Part shown: positions 8,804 to 17,901 of the stretch, in pieces
Layout: the number at the start of each line of letters is the position of its first letter
Numbering within the stretch: position 1 is the stretch's first letter
Origin: Deltaproteobacteria bacterium ADurb.Bin207
GTDB lineage: Bacteria > Myxococcota_A > Polyangia > Polyangiales > Polyangiaceae
Assembly: GCA_002070115.1 (NCBI GenBank)
Contig: MWCO01000032.1
Coordinates: 1 to 59,666, forward strand
Reading direction: 5' to 3'
Length of the DNA: 59,666 nucleotides
Made by a program: the position numbers and the translations under genes
Notes under the pieces: model-generated
The model's input: the letters and a program-made list of their open reading frames with translations, nothing else
Told to the model about the DNA's origin: nothing
Databases searched by the model: none

Positions 8804-10002
8804 TTTTGGTCGCGCTGCGCAATCTGATGCGTCATCCCCGTCGAACGTTTGCGGTGTTGCTCACGGTGGCGATCGGAGTTGGATCGATTTTTTTGTTCGA
8901 TGGTTTCAACACGGGGATCATGAATCAATATCGAGCCAATGCGATCCACGCTCGATTTGGTCATGGTCAGATCAACACGGTCGGGTATCGCGAGAAGGTA
9001 TACGAAAAGCCTTGGGAGCATTGGATCAAGGATGCCAGGAAGGTGGCACAGGACGTATCCGGGCTTGAAGGTGTGCAACAAGTATTTCCGCGGGTGGAGT
9101 TTTTTGCCTTGCTGACCAACGGTCGAGTGACGGTGAGTGGCCGGGGTCAGGGCATCGATGGACCGGAGGAAGCGAAGTTTTTTTATACGTTGAATGTGGA
9201 GCAGGGCGAGACGTTATCGGATCAAAAAGATGGTATTTTATTGGGGCGGGGACTTGCGCGGGCGCTGGATGTCAAGCCGGGCGATCGGGTGACGGTGTTG
9301 GGAAACACCATCGAAGGAACCATCAACGGCTTGGATCTGGTGGTCACGGGCGTGTTTCATACGGGCTCACGCGAGATGGATGATGTGATGTTTCGTATTC
9401 AGCTCGATCAGGCGCAGCAGTTGTTGGATACGGATCGTGTGGAGTCGATGGCGCTTGGGTTGGCGAGTCTCGAAGATTGGGATCGGGTCGCGACCGCGGT
9501 GACACGAGCGCATCCTGAATTGGAAGCGGTGCCGTTCGCGGTGTTGGACAAGGTCTATTACCAGCATTCGGTGGATTGGCTTAAACAGCAATTCGCCGTG
9601 ATTCAACTCATCATTCTGACGATTGTCTTGTTGGGGATCTTGAATACGGTGGCGACGGCCATCCTTGACCGAAAGCAGGAGATCGGAAATCTTCGTGCCA
9701 ATGGTGAGTCTTTTTGGGATGTCATGAAGATGCTCGCCTGGGAAGGGCTTGCTCTTGGGGCGTTGGGCAGTTTGCTCGGGTTGTTGTTGACGATGCTTTT
9801 GGTTTTCGTGGGATTGCGAAACGGGATTCTGATGCCCCCGGCACCTGGATTGACGAGACAATTCGAGGTGTTCATCGAATTGCAGGCACCGATGGCTGGT
9901 ATCACTTTTTTGATGGGTCTGGCCACGGCTGCGACAGGCACCATGCTGGCGGGATGGCGAGTGGCTCGAATGCGGATTGGTCAGGCGTTACGGTCCGTGT
10001 AA
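8797..10002 (+). CDS. ABC transporter permease, FtsX/LolC type
   Basis: The permease is 401 residues and overlaps the upstream ATPase gene by seven bases. One helix lies near the N-terminus (residues 13-32), then a periplasmic MacB-like core domain of about 230 residues, then three C-terminal helices beginning near residue 265, 310 and 360. This 1+3 helix pattern is diagnostic of the FtsX/MacB/LolC superfamily. With the ATPase it should form a homodimeric inner-membrane transporter acting on substrates in the outer leaflet or periplasm. Lipoprotein release is plausible given the many lipoproteins encoded here, but this is inference. Confidence 0.92.
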   Translation: MLILVALRNLMRHPRRTFAVLLTVAIGVGSIFLFDGFNTGIMNQYRANAIHARFGHGQINTVGYREKVYEKPWEHWIKDARKVAQDVSGLEGVQQVFPRVEFFALLTNGRVTVSGRGQGIDGPEEAKFFYTLNVEQGETLSDQKDGILLGRGLARALDVKPGDRVTVLGNTIEGTINGLDLVVTGVFHTGSREMDDVMFRIQLDQAQQLLDTDRVESMALGLASLEDWDRVATAVTRAHPELEAVPFAVLDKVYYQHSVDWLKQQFAVIQLIILTIVLLGILNTVATAILDRKQEIGNLRANGESFWDVMKMLAWEGLALGALGSLLGLLLTMLLVFVGLRNGILMPPAPGLTRQFEVFIELQAPMAGITFLMGLATAATGTMLAGWRVARMRIGQALRSV

Positions 10003-10479
10003 CGCCCGTCATGGGTCAAGGATGAAGGCCTTCGATGCTCGGTTTGGGTGGTTGAAACGAGCGCGCCGGACCGTGGCGGGCTGGTATGGGACCCACACGA
10101 CCAAGGGGCCCTGATGCCGCGATATTTTTGTACCGGAACCTCGGATTTCTATTTGGTGCCTCTGTTGGACCGTCGGCCCCCTTGAAACGATTCGTTTTTG
10201 GCCGTCCTTTCGCTCGATTCCAAGTTGGCAGTTGCCATGGCCGTGTTCGCGCGGAGTGAACAATCGGGGATGAGGAGGCTTGCGGGAGCGGTTTCTGCTG
10301 CTTATGTCCTAGCGCGAGCCAAAAAATCGAAACGAGGTCATCTCGCCAAACGACAGACAGAAAAGCCAAGAACTCAACCAATCGCAACAATAGTGCTACC
10401 GATAGCGACGGTATTCCGATGAGACCACTTCACGGAATCTGTAGCCGGCTGTCTGAAAACAATTGAAAAAGGTAAAACG
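10003..10479. other. Gene-free spacer between permease and outer-membrane barrel gene
   Basis: No credible coding sequence is seen in these 477 bases; short open frames lack ribosome sites and domain-like sequence. A perfect 10-bp palindrome GAAGGCCTTC lies at 10024-10033, 22 bases past the permease stop, and a short AACGA-T-TCGTT stem followed by a T-run lies near 10187. Either could take part in ending transcription, but neither is a strong terminator. The promoter of the next gene must lie here, though no clear -35/-10 pair stands out. Confidence 0.5.
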
Positions 10480-11064
10480 ATGAAAAAAGTAATACTATCA
10501 AGTATCGTGATCATGGGGATAGTGGCTGTAGGAGGGACCGCTTCCGCGCAAGAGACTCTTGGGCAAGAGGGTCAAATAGCCATCTCGAGCGATCTGCAGT
10601 TGTCGGTGGGGCAAATGAAGCTCACACCTCCGGCAGGGGACTCACCGGATCCTTCGACTTTTATCGTTGTCAGGCCTGCGCTTGACTATTTCGTGATCGA
10701 GAGTCTGTCTATCGGTGGAGCGCTCGGGGTCAATTATGAGAAAGCTGGCGATACCAAGACCACAGGATTCGAGATTGGTGCCCGCGTGGGCTATGCCATT
10801 CCGATTGACGACGACACGTTATCATTTTGGCCGAAACTGGGACTTTCCTATCATAACAGCAGTATTGATGCAGGGGACGCAAACGTGGGAAGCAATCAAA
10901 TCAGGCTTGATATTTTTGCTCCGCTCACCATCAGTCCCGCGGAGCATTTTTTCATTGGCATTGGGCCTGGGTTCAGCATGGATCTGAGTTCTAAAACAGA
11001 GGGCGAAGACGGTATGAAGACCACAACCTACGGGATTTTCACGCAGGTTGGTGGTTACTTCTAA
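10480..11064 (+). CDS. Small outer-membrane beta-barrel protein
   Basis: The protein is 194 residues with a clear signal peptide (MKKVILSSIVIMGIVAVGG, cleavage after ASA). The mature part alternates polar and hydrophobic residues in strand-length runs (for example SIGGALGVNYE, FEIGARVGYAIP, LSFWPKLGLSYHN) and ends in the strand YGIFTQVGGYF with a C-terminal aromatic, as expected for BAM-assembled barrels. The size fits an eight-stranded OmpA/OmpX-like barrel. No enzymatic or receptor motif is visible. It stands alone between two gene-free spacers. Confidence 0.82.
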   Translation: MKKVILSSIVIMGIVAVGGTASAQETLGQEGQIAISSDLQLSVGQMKLTPPAGDSPDPSTFIVVRPALDYFVIESLSIGGALGVNYEKAGDTKTTGFEIGARVGYAIPIDDDTLSFWPKLGLSYHNSSIDAGDANVGSNQIRLDIFAPLTISPAEHFFIGIGPGFSMDLSSKTEGEDGMKTTTYGIFTQVGGYF

Positions 11065-11337
11065 ACCCTACGAGTCTTGCTGGTTGACAAATGGGTCCGT
11101 GGGACAGGTGGCTGTCGCATCAGAGCACCGGCAGGCATTCCATTCGAATCTCTTGAACGAATCTCAAAGGCACTTGCACGATTTTGAGGGCGAGTCAGCC
11201 GCGCGAAAGGCCTTGTTGGCGTCCCGATTTCGGTAGGAGCGATGCGTTTGCCTGGGCGGTTGTCCAACAATCGATTGCCCGAAGGGGATGGGGTAGAAGC
11301 GTTGCGTGGGGGGGGGGCGAGGACGGCCCATAGGATT

Positions 11338-11375
11338 GGTGCTACAGGCAAGCGCTTCGCCGACCTATTCGCGGC
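11338..11375. repeat. 38-bp direct repeat, copy 1
   Basis: This is the first of two identical 38-bp copies beginning GGTGCTACAGGCAAGCGC and ending CTATTCGCGGC. Within each copy there is an imperfect stem (GGCAAG/CTTCGCC) and a short stem (GCCG/CGGC). It lies between convergent genes in an otherwise gene-free spacer of about 400 bases. Confidence 0.9.
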
Positions 11376-11412
11376 ATCACTACGTCGTGCAAACTGAAGC
11401 CATGCGCATCAA

Positions 11413-11450
11413 GGTGCTACAGGCAAGCGCTTCGCCGACCTATTCGCGGC
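11413..11450. repeat. 38-bp direct repeat, copy 2
   Basis: Identical to the copy at 11338, with 37 bases of unrelated sequence between them, giving a 75-bp period. It ends 13 bases before the stop of the TPR gene. The rest of 11065-11462 holds no gene; a run of ten G lies at 11308-11317. Confidence 0.9.
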
Positions 11451-11462
11451 GGTGCGGAGGGC

Positions 11463-12323
11463 TCAATGTTTGAGGTTGAGATCGGCGAGTTGGAGGCGAA
11501 TATCATTGGCGAACGGGCTGGTAGGGAAGCGGCGAAGAAACGAGCGCATCGAAGTTTTCGCGTCATTCCATGCCTGGATATCGACGAGACATTGCGCGAG
11601 CAGGTAGGTGGCGTCATCGAGGTATTCTTTGTCCGCGGAAGCTTCCGACAGGGACATGAGGATGGGGATTGCCTCACGCTGACGGCCGAGGCGTCGAAGG
11701 GCATCGGCTTGGTGGTACAAGGCTGCTGGGGAGTGGGCAGCGTTGTTTTTGTATCTCAACGAGTCTGCAAAAGACTGTTGGGCATCGTGCCAACGTCCGG
11801 TACGGCTGTGTTCCAGGCCGGTTTGGTAGGCTTCGATGGATAGGTCGTTTCGTGCGAGTTCGGCGGCATCTGAAAAGACGCGAAGCTCTGTTTTCGAGAG
11901 CAGCTCTTTGTCCAGGGCTTCGAAGGCCTGGATGAGGTCAGCTTTTTTGTTTTGTCGGACCAATTCGTACAGGGATGCAGCTTTGGAATCGGCGCGGGAA
12001 CGTTCTTCTTCCCGTTGTTGGATATCCCGAAGTTCTGCTTCCAAGCGGGTAGCTTTGGCTCTCGTTTGCTCGGTTTCGGCTCGGACGGCATCCACCCGTG
12101 CATCCCAGGCGAGTTTTAGAGCGACGAATACGACGATGACGAAAACCACGTAGGCCGTGGCGCTATTCCACACGATCCGCCGTTCGTACCCTTGTTGTCG
12201 TTTTGCGATACTTTTTATATCGGCGGCTAGGGCGTTCGTCAGGTTGTTCGTCTTGATGACAAGCCCGCGCGATTCGATGATTTCCCTTTTGATTTCACGT
12301 AGCTCGTCATCGAAGTCATCCAT
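11463..12323 (-). CDS. Single-pass membrane protein with coiled coil and TPR repeats
   Basis: The 286-residue protein begins with an acidic, helical cytoplasmic stretch, has one membrane helix at about residues 53-71 (TAYVVFVIVVFVALKLAW), then a charged coiled coil (residues 78-115) and at least three TPR-like units from about residue 160 to the end (AYQTGLEHSRTGRWHDAQ, AALYHQADALRRLGRQREA). This resembles the coiled-coil plus TPR layout of YbgF/CpoB-like envelope proteins, but without a signal peptide. It is divergent from efp. Function unknown; a scaffold for envelope assembly is a guess. Confidence 0.75.
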   Translation of the reverse strand: MDDFDDELREIKREIIESRGLVIKTNNLTNALAADIKSIAKRQQGYERRIVWNSATAYVVFVIVVFVALKLAWDARVDAVRAETEQTRAKATRLEAELRDIQQREEERSRADSKAASLYELVRQNKKADLIQAFEALDKELLSKTELRVFSDAAELARNDLSIEAYQTGLEHSRTGRWHDAQQSFADSLRYKNNAAHSPAALYHQADALRRLGRQREAIPILMSLSEASADKEYLDDATYLLAQCLVDIQAWNDAKTSMRSFLRRFPTSPFANDIRLQLADLNLKH

Positions 12324-12360
12324 GGTTTGCCCCTTTCGCGGTGCCTGGCGGTGGGGAAGT

Positions 12361-12386
12361 CAACCCCTAGCACATATGTGGGGTTG
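12361..12386. promoter_or_regulatory. Nested palindrome overlapping the efp -35 region
   Basis: CAACCCC and GGGGTTG form a 7-bp inverted repeat around a central CACATATGTG palindrome. The right arm overlaps the predicted -35 element of the efp promoter, a position suited to a repressor or to a shared operator for the two divergent genes. Confidence 0.4.
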
Positions 12387-12411
12387 GCGTGCAAGCCTGT
12401 CGCGTGATAAT
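12384..12411 (+). promoter_or_regulatory. Candidate sigma-70 promoter for efp
   Basis: TTGGCG at 12384-12389 and GATAAT at 12406-12411 are 16 bases apart. Transcription would begin near 12418 and give a leader of about 46 bases with GGAG ahead of the ATG. Confidence 0.5.
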
Positions 12412-12463
12412 GGCTTCGCCTCGACAATTACCAACGCGGACCCCCTTCACGGAGCTGCCTACC

Positions 12464-13027
12464 ATGTACGATACAAGTGACATCCGCAAAGGTCTGAAAA
12501 TTGTTCTCGATGGAAAACCCTATACCATCGTGGAGGCCCAATTTGTGAAGCCTGGCAAAGGACAGGCTTTTACGCGAACCCGCATCAAGAACTTGCAAAC
12601 CGGGGCAGTCATTGACCGCACCTTCCGGTCTGGGGATAAACTCGAACCAGCCGATGTGCAAGTACGCGACATGTCCTTCATCTATCCGGATGGGGATGGT
12701 TACGTATTCATGGATGAGTCGGGAGATCAAGTGTCGGTTCCCGCGGACGTGCTCGGCGAATCGAGTCAGTTCTTGTCCGATGGGCTTGCTGTCGAAATCG
12801 TATTTTTCAAAGGAGAGGCCATCGACGTTACCATGCCTGCGCATGTCGTACTCGAGATTACTCATTGCGATCCGGGCGTTCGCGGTGACACGGCCAGTAA
12901 CGTGACCAAACCGGCAACCTTGTCCACCGGTGCGGTGATTCAAGTTCCTCTTTTCGTCAATGAGAACGAATGGGTCAAAGTCGACACGCGCACGGGTGCC
13001 TATATGGAACGCGTCAACAAGCGCTGA
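12464..13027 (+). CDS. efp: Elongation factor P
   Basis: EF-P is 187 residues from ATG 12464, the expected family length. It binds ribosomes stalled on polyproline and promotes peptide bond formation. Domain I carries the loop FVKPGKGQAF, with K32 at the position modified in many bacteria. Domains II and III follow, including the signature-like ITHCDPGVRGDTASNVTKPATL. An in-frame start at 12389 would add 25 residues of no similarity and would lie inside the promoter, so it is rejected. No epmA or epmB is present in the window. Confidence 0.97.
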   Translation: MYDTSDIRKGLKIVLDGKPYTIVEAQFVKPGKGQAFTRTRIKNLQTGAVIDRTFRSGDKLEPADVQVRDMSFIYPDGDGYVFMDESGDQVSVPADVLGESSQFLSDGLAVEIVFFKGEAIDVTMPAHVVLEITHCDPGVRGDTASNVTKPATLSTGAVIQVPLFVNENEWVKVDTRTGAYMERVNKR

Positions 13028-13038
13028 TCGGTCATCGT

Positions 13039-14841
13039 TTACTGGGATTCGTTCAAGAACACGCGTGTCATGGCGCTGTCGATGCAAGCCACTGCCGTGG
13101 CCCCGTTCGATATGACGCAGCCTGCTAGCTTTTCATAACCGTTCGGCAGCGATGGTGCGCGCCAGAGAGTCGCGTCGTTTCCTTTATCCAGCACGACGAG
13201 ACCCAGGCTCGAAGCATGAACGAGTTGGTGCCCATCGGGCGAGCGCGGGCTTCCCAAGCTTCCAGGGGTTGCTTCCGGAATCGTTCGTTTCACCTTCGAA
13301 CCTTGTGTGGACACCCAAACGGGACCAAGGCTCGTGAGCAGATGAAGGCCTGTGGAAGACCAAGCAACCGGGCGGGCAGTCGTCTTTGTGAGGGACGTAT
13401 CGAAAGGAAGCAATGCCTCGATGGTATCGTTTCCTCGGCGCCATCGAGCCCATAGCCAACCGTCTCGACCCTCGACCCCTTCGAATGACGTTGAACCGCC
13501 CGAAGCTTCCACGCGCAGGGACCAAGGTGCGATGGGGCCGCTATCCGGATCGGGAAGTGCGATACGAAGTTTGGCGTCGAAACGCATCACCGAATTGTCG
13601 GTGCGGATGAGCAGGGATCCATCCGGAAGAAAAGCCAGAGGACTCCATGTGCCACCCGACGGATCGACCGAAGGTCCGAAGGGCAGGAAGTAGGCTTGAA
13701 CGCTTCTTGACGGAACGGCCTTCTCTATCCGTTTTCGGATTGTATCCAGTTCCTTCGTGCCGGTTCCTTGCTCCCGAAGACGCTCGTAAGCCCCGAGGGC
13801 AGAAAGAATGTCTTTCGAACCCAACGCTGCATCCAGCTCCGCCGTCGTGATTCGAGTCATGGCATCGCGAGAACCACATTGCAAAGGCTGCCCCATGATC
13901 TTGATGCGGCTATCGCCTTCGCCGCATAGCGACAAGTGGAGTTGTCGAGTTGCACGTGCGATCGGCGCCACGCTGTCTTTGGCATTGCCTTTGGCCAATC
14001 GTTCGAGTCGTTGGGCCATCGCGAGAAACGAAGACGTGGGCTCATGGGGATCTCGTGACAAGCCAGCGGGTCGATCGAAGTAGCGAAGTGTGGCTACCGC
14101 GTTTTCGGTTTTCGGCTCCTCGAAGGCTGCGGTGGACCCGTTGCTCTGAAACGAAACCAGAAGGTCGTCGAAGCCATCGCCATCGCGGTCGAGCGCATCC
14201 AACGAAATCTCGAGTTTTTCAATCGGTGGTTGGTCGACGATGAGTTGGAACCGCAATGCAGGGTTACGTTCGAGCACCAGGGCTGCGACCCATTGTGTGG
14301 TGACGTTCTTGGTTCCGATCGGGCAGATTTTTCGAATCGACAGAGCCACGGTTCGAGGACCTACCTGGCGCAAATCCGAAGTTGCCTTGCAGTCCGGAGC
14401 CATCGCAAAATCGGGAGGAAGTGAAACGAGTGTTGAAAGCGACAAGGCTTCGCCCGGTCGGGTGGTAACGAAGCGTACCAGTTCTCCCGTGAGACCATCT
14501 GTGCTCCGAAGCCAGGCCACGGAGTCGGGCTTGCCATCGGCCGTCAGGTCGGCTTCGAGCCATAAATCGATCGCTTTACCGGCCGGAGCGGAAACCGTGC
14601 CCTCCGCCGTCCGAACAGAGAGCGCACCGTTGAGGCGTTTGGCCACGACTGGTGAAAAGGTTTCGATGCTCGGCATCGTTGGCGACTCAGCGGGATCCGA
14701 GGAAATGGCTCCGCTGACCATGGCGCTAGGGTCGACCGTATAGGGAACGTAAGGCTTTTCTTTCTCACAGGAGTCGCATCCCATGAGCGTCGAGACAATC
14801 GTCGGAACGAAAAGCACTTGCCAATCTACACCGCGTCTCAT
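13039..14841 (-). CDS. Large lipoprotein with FG-GAP/VCBS-like repeat segment
   Basis: The preferred start at 14841 gives 600 residues with a lipoprotein signal (VPTIVSTLMGC, lipidated Cys at about 22). The mature protein is rich in beta-strand sequence and contains a DxDxDG calcium-type loop (LDRDGDGFDDLLVSF) like those of FG-GAP/VCBS repeats. The C-terminal half has propeller-like segments (SPLAFLPDGSLLIRTDNSVMRF). No enzymatic motif is recognised. It ends 11 bases from the efp stop on the opposite strand. A surface or periplasmic binding role is likely, but not shown. Confidence 0.72.
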   Translation of the reverse strand: MRRGVDWQVLFVPTIVSTLMGCDSCEKEKPYVPYTVDPSAMVSGAISSDPAESPTMPSIETFSPVVAKRLNGALSVRTAEGTVSAPAGKAIDLWLEADLTADGKPDSVAWLRSTDGLTGELVRFVTTRPGEALSLSTLVSLPPDFAMAPDCKATSDLRQVGPRTVALSIRKICPIGTKNVTTQWVAALVLERNPALRFQLIVDQPPIEKLEISLDALDRDGDGFDDLLVSFQSNGSTAAFEEPKTENAVATLRYFDRPAGLSRDPHEPTSSFLAMAQRLERLAKGNAKDSVAPIARATRQLHLSLCGEGDSRIKIMGQPLQCGSRDAMTRITTAELDAALGSKDILSALGAYERLREQGTGTKELDTIRKRIEKAVPSRSVQAYFLPFGPSVDPSGGTWSPLAFLPDGSLLIRTDNSVMRFDAKLRIALPDPDSGPIAPWSLRVEASGGSTSFEGVEGRDGWLWARWRRGNDTIEALLPFDTSLTKTTARPVAWSSTGLHLLTSLGPVWVSTQGSKVKRTIPEATPGSLGSPRSPDGHQLVHASSLGLVVLDKGNDATLWRAPSLPNGYEKLAGCVISNGATAVACIDSAMTRVFLNESQ

Positions 14842-15009
14842 GAAGCAAGGTTGTACGGCAGAATCGAACGATTCGAAACGGAGATCGAGTCGAGGGATTG
14901 CGGAGCCAACCATCCGTGGGGCGACACCCTTGGATGAGGCGTGATCACGCAAGGCGCCAAGGTAGCGATGGATCGCTTTGGACCGGACTAGGGCAAAAAT
15001 GTTACGGGA

Positions 15010-15783
15010 TTACAAGAGGATTTCATCCCGGTGTCGGCCACCGAATCGGGGGGTACAGGCTACCGCGGGCTGCTGAGCACGCAATTGTTCCCGCAATTCC
15101 TTGAGTTTATCTTTGGGATGGGTCTGACCTTGCACACGGTCGACATAAAGCACACCATCGAGATGATCGATTTCATGCTGGAAAATTCTGGCGTCGAACT
15201 GCTCCGCCACGAGTCTATCCCGGCTTCCGAACAGCCCATGTTCCACGACGATCCGACGATTGCGTTTGACCAATCCGCATACATCGGGAATCGACAGGCA
15301 ACCTTCATAGTCCAGCGTGAGATCATCGCTTCGCTCGATGATGCGGGGGTTGAGGAAACAATCTACGTGCGGGTTGTTGCCACGGGCATCGAGCATGACC
15401 ACGATCGCGCGCACCCCAATGCCAATTTGTGGTGCGGCGAGGCCTACTCCATTTCCTGAATCTGCAAGGGTCTCGCGCAGTCGCCGTTCGAGATCCCCGA
15501 GGTGGTCCCGATCGGATGGTGAGACGATCCGCGCATGGCGGCGAAGGATTTCGGTTTGGTCAGCGTCTCTAAGAACGATGGGTAGCGGCCTGGTGGTGGA
15601 ACGAAGAAGGGCGACATCTTCTTCGCGCAAAGCGGCGGCGGGTCCTTGGCATGGTTGCGGCTGGGGCAGGGGGGTGGTGAGAAAGGGGGAAGGAGACGGA
15701 CAAGTCGCGCAGCCGGTCGTGGGTAGGGCCACACCGATCGCGGCCCACAGCATCCTATCGAGGCTTTGGCGTCTGGTGATCAT
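15010..15783 (-). CDS. Peptide deformylase with lipoprotein/Tat-like signal
   Basis: The catalytic domain has all three deformylase motifs: GVGLAAPQIG, EGCLSIP and QHEIDHLDG, so the metal ligands Cys, His, His and the catalytic Glu are present. Deformylases normally remove formyl groups from nascent chains in the cytoplasm. Here the chosen start (ATG 15783) yields 257 residues beginning ITRRQSLDRM, then a hydrophobic run AAIGVALPTTGC. That is a twin-arginine-like motif followed by a lipobox, and a Pro/Gln-rich spacer comes before the enzyme domain. An alternative start at 15858 would bury this signal inside a longer N-terminus. Export to the periplasm as a lipoprotein is inferred from the signal alone. 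Another deformylase elsewhere would be expected for the housekeeping job. Confidence 0.85.
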   Translation of the reverse strand: MITRRQSLDRMLWAAIGVALPTTGCATCPSPSPFLTTPLPQPQPCQGPAAALREEDVALLRSTTRPLPIVLRDADQTEILRRHARIVSPSDRDHLGDLERRLRETLADSGNGVGLAAPQIGIGVRAIVVMLDARGNNPHVDCFLNPRIIERSDDLTLDYEGCLSIPDVCGLVKRNRRIVVEHGLFGSRDRLVAEQFDARIFQHEIDHLDGVLYVDRVQGQTHPKDKLKELREQLRAQQPAVACTPRFGGRHRDEILL

Positions 15784-15908
15784 GGCGAAAACACTGTAGC
15801 GAAGAATCGGAGTTCGGGCGAGGCTGGGCGTTCGTAGCGATAGGCCCAGCATATTCATTCCGCTTTGTGCTCAGTTGTGATAGCGGTTCCGGGCAGAGGA
15901 ATTGGCGC

Positions 15909-17879
15909 ATGCCATCCCGTTGGTCACCTGTTCCGTCGTGGATCGCAAGCGTGGCTCCGCTGATTGTCGCGCTCGTCGTGGCTTACGTGGATAGCGTATG
16001 GGGGGTTGTTGCGGGAATAGGCTGTGGTTTGCTGTTATTTGGGTGCGCGCAGGTGCGCCCCACTCGCCCGATTGCGCAGACGGTTGCCACCTTGGCCGTG
16101 GTGGGAGCGCTTGGTGTCGTCGGGGTGCATGCTGTTCATCGACACGTTCTGATGCTGCTGTTGATGGTTGCGTCAACCTTGATGCTTGGTTCCTTGTGGA
16201 GAAAGGTACCGCAGGGAGACCGTATACGGATAGAACGTGAACCTCATCCCCTCGAAGGGACGAGTGTAGCTTCGATCTGTCTCGTTGCATTCGTGGCGTT
16301 GGAATCAAGGGCCGCGAGCGCCGCAGGGGTCGCCGCGATCGGGGCTTTCATCGCGTCGATACCGTGGATGCGAGTGTTGCGAAGGCAATGGAACAACTGG
16401 CTTGCTTGGTGCGCGGTGACGATTCTTCTCGTGGCAATGGGGATGTCGGCATGGGTAGCGATAACGCGTGTGTCGGGAGCCTATCTCATGATTTCCGCCG
16501 TGTTGTCGGGTATGAGCGCGCTATTATCCATGGTTCGTTTGCGCGCAGGAAGGGGAATTCTCGCGCTCGTGCTGGAACACCCGGCAAGATTGCTGGTGGG
16601 TACGTTTGCCGGTTTATGCGCCGTTGGAACCGTGATGCTTGCTTTGCCCTGGAGTTCACCGCGGACCGAAGGGGTGGGTATCCTTGACGCTGCATTTTCA
16701 TCCGTGAGCGCGTCGTGCGTTACGGGACTGACGGTGTTGGATCCGTCGACGGATCTATCCGTTTTCGGACAGCTATCCTTGCTCCTGTTGATTCAGGCCG
16801 GTGGATTGGGAATCATGACGATCTCCAGTTCCGCCCTGTCTTTGCTGGGGCGACGATTATCGCTTCGGCAAGAGGCGGTGATGGCCTCGCTGGTGAGCCG
16901 CGAAAACCGAGCGGACGTATACCACGCGTTGCGTCGCACGCTTTCCGTGACGTTGGTGTTCGAGACCGTGGGTGCGTGGATATTGGCGTTTTCTTTCGTG
17001 AGGCTCGGAACCCCTTGGCCGAAAGCCCTGTGGCATGGCGTGTTCACTTCGATTTCTGCCTTTTGTAATGCTGGCTTTGCGTTGCAACCAGATAACCTCA
17101 TCCATTATCAGCGAAGCCCCATCGTGCTGGATACCGTGAGCCTGCTCATCATTGCGGGTGGGTTGTCTCCCGTGGTGATTGTGGCTCTTCCCCACGCCTT
17201 GCGCGGTCGACGGCTTGGATTACAGGCGAAAGTGGCCATCGTCTCGACGGTATTTCTCCTTGTATTGGGCTCGATTTCGTATGGGGCCCTCGAATGGGAA
17301 CGGACCCTCGCAGGGCTCACGACCTGGGATCGAATTCACAACGCCTGGTTTCAATCCGTAACGCTTCGGACGGCGGGGTTTTGCTCGGTGGATTATCAGG
17401 GACTGCATCCGGCCACGTGGGTGATGATGATGGTGCTGATGTTCGTCGGAGGCTGTCCAGGAGGCACCGCCGGTGGCATCAAAACCACGACTGCCTTTGT
17501 GTTGTTGGTGGCATTGTTGGGCGCGTTGCGGGGGAAGGCATCGGCGGAGGTTTTTGGCAGGACGATCCCTGCTCCCACCGTATTCAAGGCGACGGCCATT
17601 GCTACGCTCAGTGGGATGGCGACGATGATTGCGGTGAGTCTGTTGCTCATCGCGCAGCCTTTGGCAATACCGGTGGCTTTGTTCGAGGTAGTATCTGCTT
17701 TGGGTACGGTCGGGTTGAGCCTTGGCGGCACGGCGCAACTCGATGAGACAGGAAAAATCCTCATCATGGGGTGCATGTTTTTGGGGCGTGTCGGTCCGCT
17801 CACCGCGTTTTTGATTCTCTCGGATCGACGGGCGGCTTCGTCGTGGGAATTGCCAGCGGAAGAGATCGAAGTGGGATGA
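15909..17879 (+). CDS. Trk/Ktr-type potassium uptake membrane subunit
   Basis: The preferred start is ATG 15909, with AGGA eight bases upstream, giving 656 residues; a GTG at 15867 is also in frame. The last 450 residues form the K+ transporter core with four pore repeats: SASCVTGLTV, SAFCNAGFAL, TLRTAGFCSV and SALGTVGLSLG. The glycine-rich GTAGGIKTTT segment matches the KtrB/TrkH family. The first 200 residues add about six helices not found in ordinary KtrB (about 450 residues). The regulatory RCK subunit follows at 17902. Together they should mediate K+ uptake, driven by membrane potential or Na+ symport. Confidence 0.93.
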   Translation: MPSRWSPVPSWIASVAPLIVALVVAYVDSVWGVVAGIGCGLLLFGCAQVRPTRPIAQTVATLAVVGALGVVGVHAVHRHVLMLLLMVASTLMLGSLWRKVPQGDRIRIEREPHPLEGTSVASICLVAFVALESRAASAAGVAAIGAFIASIPWMRVLRRQWNNWLAWCAVTILLVAMGMSAWVAITRVSGAYLMISAVLSGMSALLSMVRLRAGRGILALVLEHPARLLVGTFAGLCAVGTVMLALPWSSPRTEGVGILDAAFSSVSASCVTGLTVLDPSTDLSVFGQLSLLLLIQAGGLGIMTISSSALSLLGRRLSLRQEAVMASLVSRENRADVYHALRRTLSVTLVFETVGAWILAFSFVRLGTPWPKALWHGVFTSISAFCNAGFALQPDNLIHYQRSPIVLDTVSLLIIAGGLSPVVIVALPHALRGRRLGLQAKVAIVSTVFLLVLGSISYGALEWERTLAGLTTWDRIHNAWFQSVTLRTAGFCSVDYQGLHPATWVMMMVLMFVGGCPGGTAGGIKTTTAFVLLVALLGALRGKASAEVFGRTIPAPTVFKATAIATLSGMATMIAVSLLLIAQPLAIPVALFEVVSALGTVGLSLGGTAQLDETGKILIMGCMFLGRVGPLTAFLILSDRRAASSWELPAEEIEVG

Positions 17880-17901
17880 GTGGCGGGAAAGGCATGACGA
17901 G

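Noticed and set aside
10198..10422. A 74-codon open frame in the spacer after the permease gene
   Set aside because: No ribosome site, weak start, and no recognisable sequence features.
11338..11450. CRISPR array
   Set aside because: Only two repeats and one spacer, no cas gene and no leader-like region; listed as a direct repeat instead.
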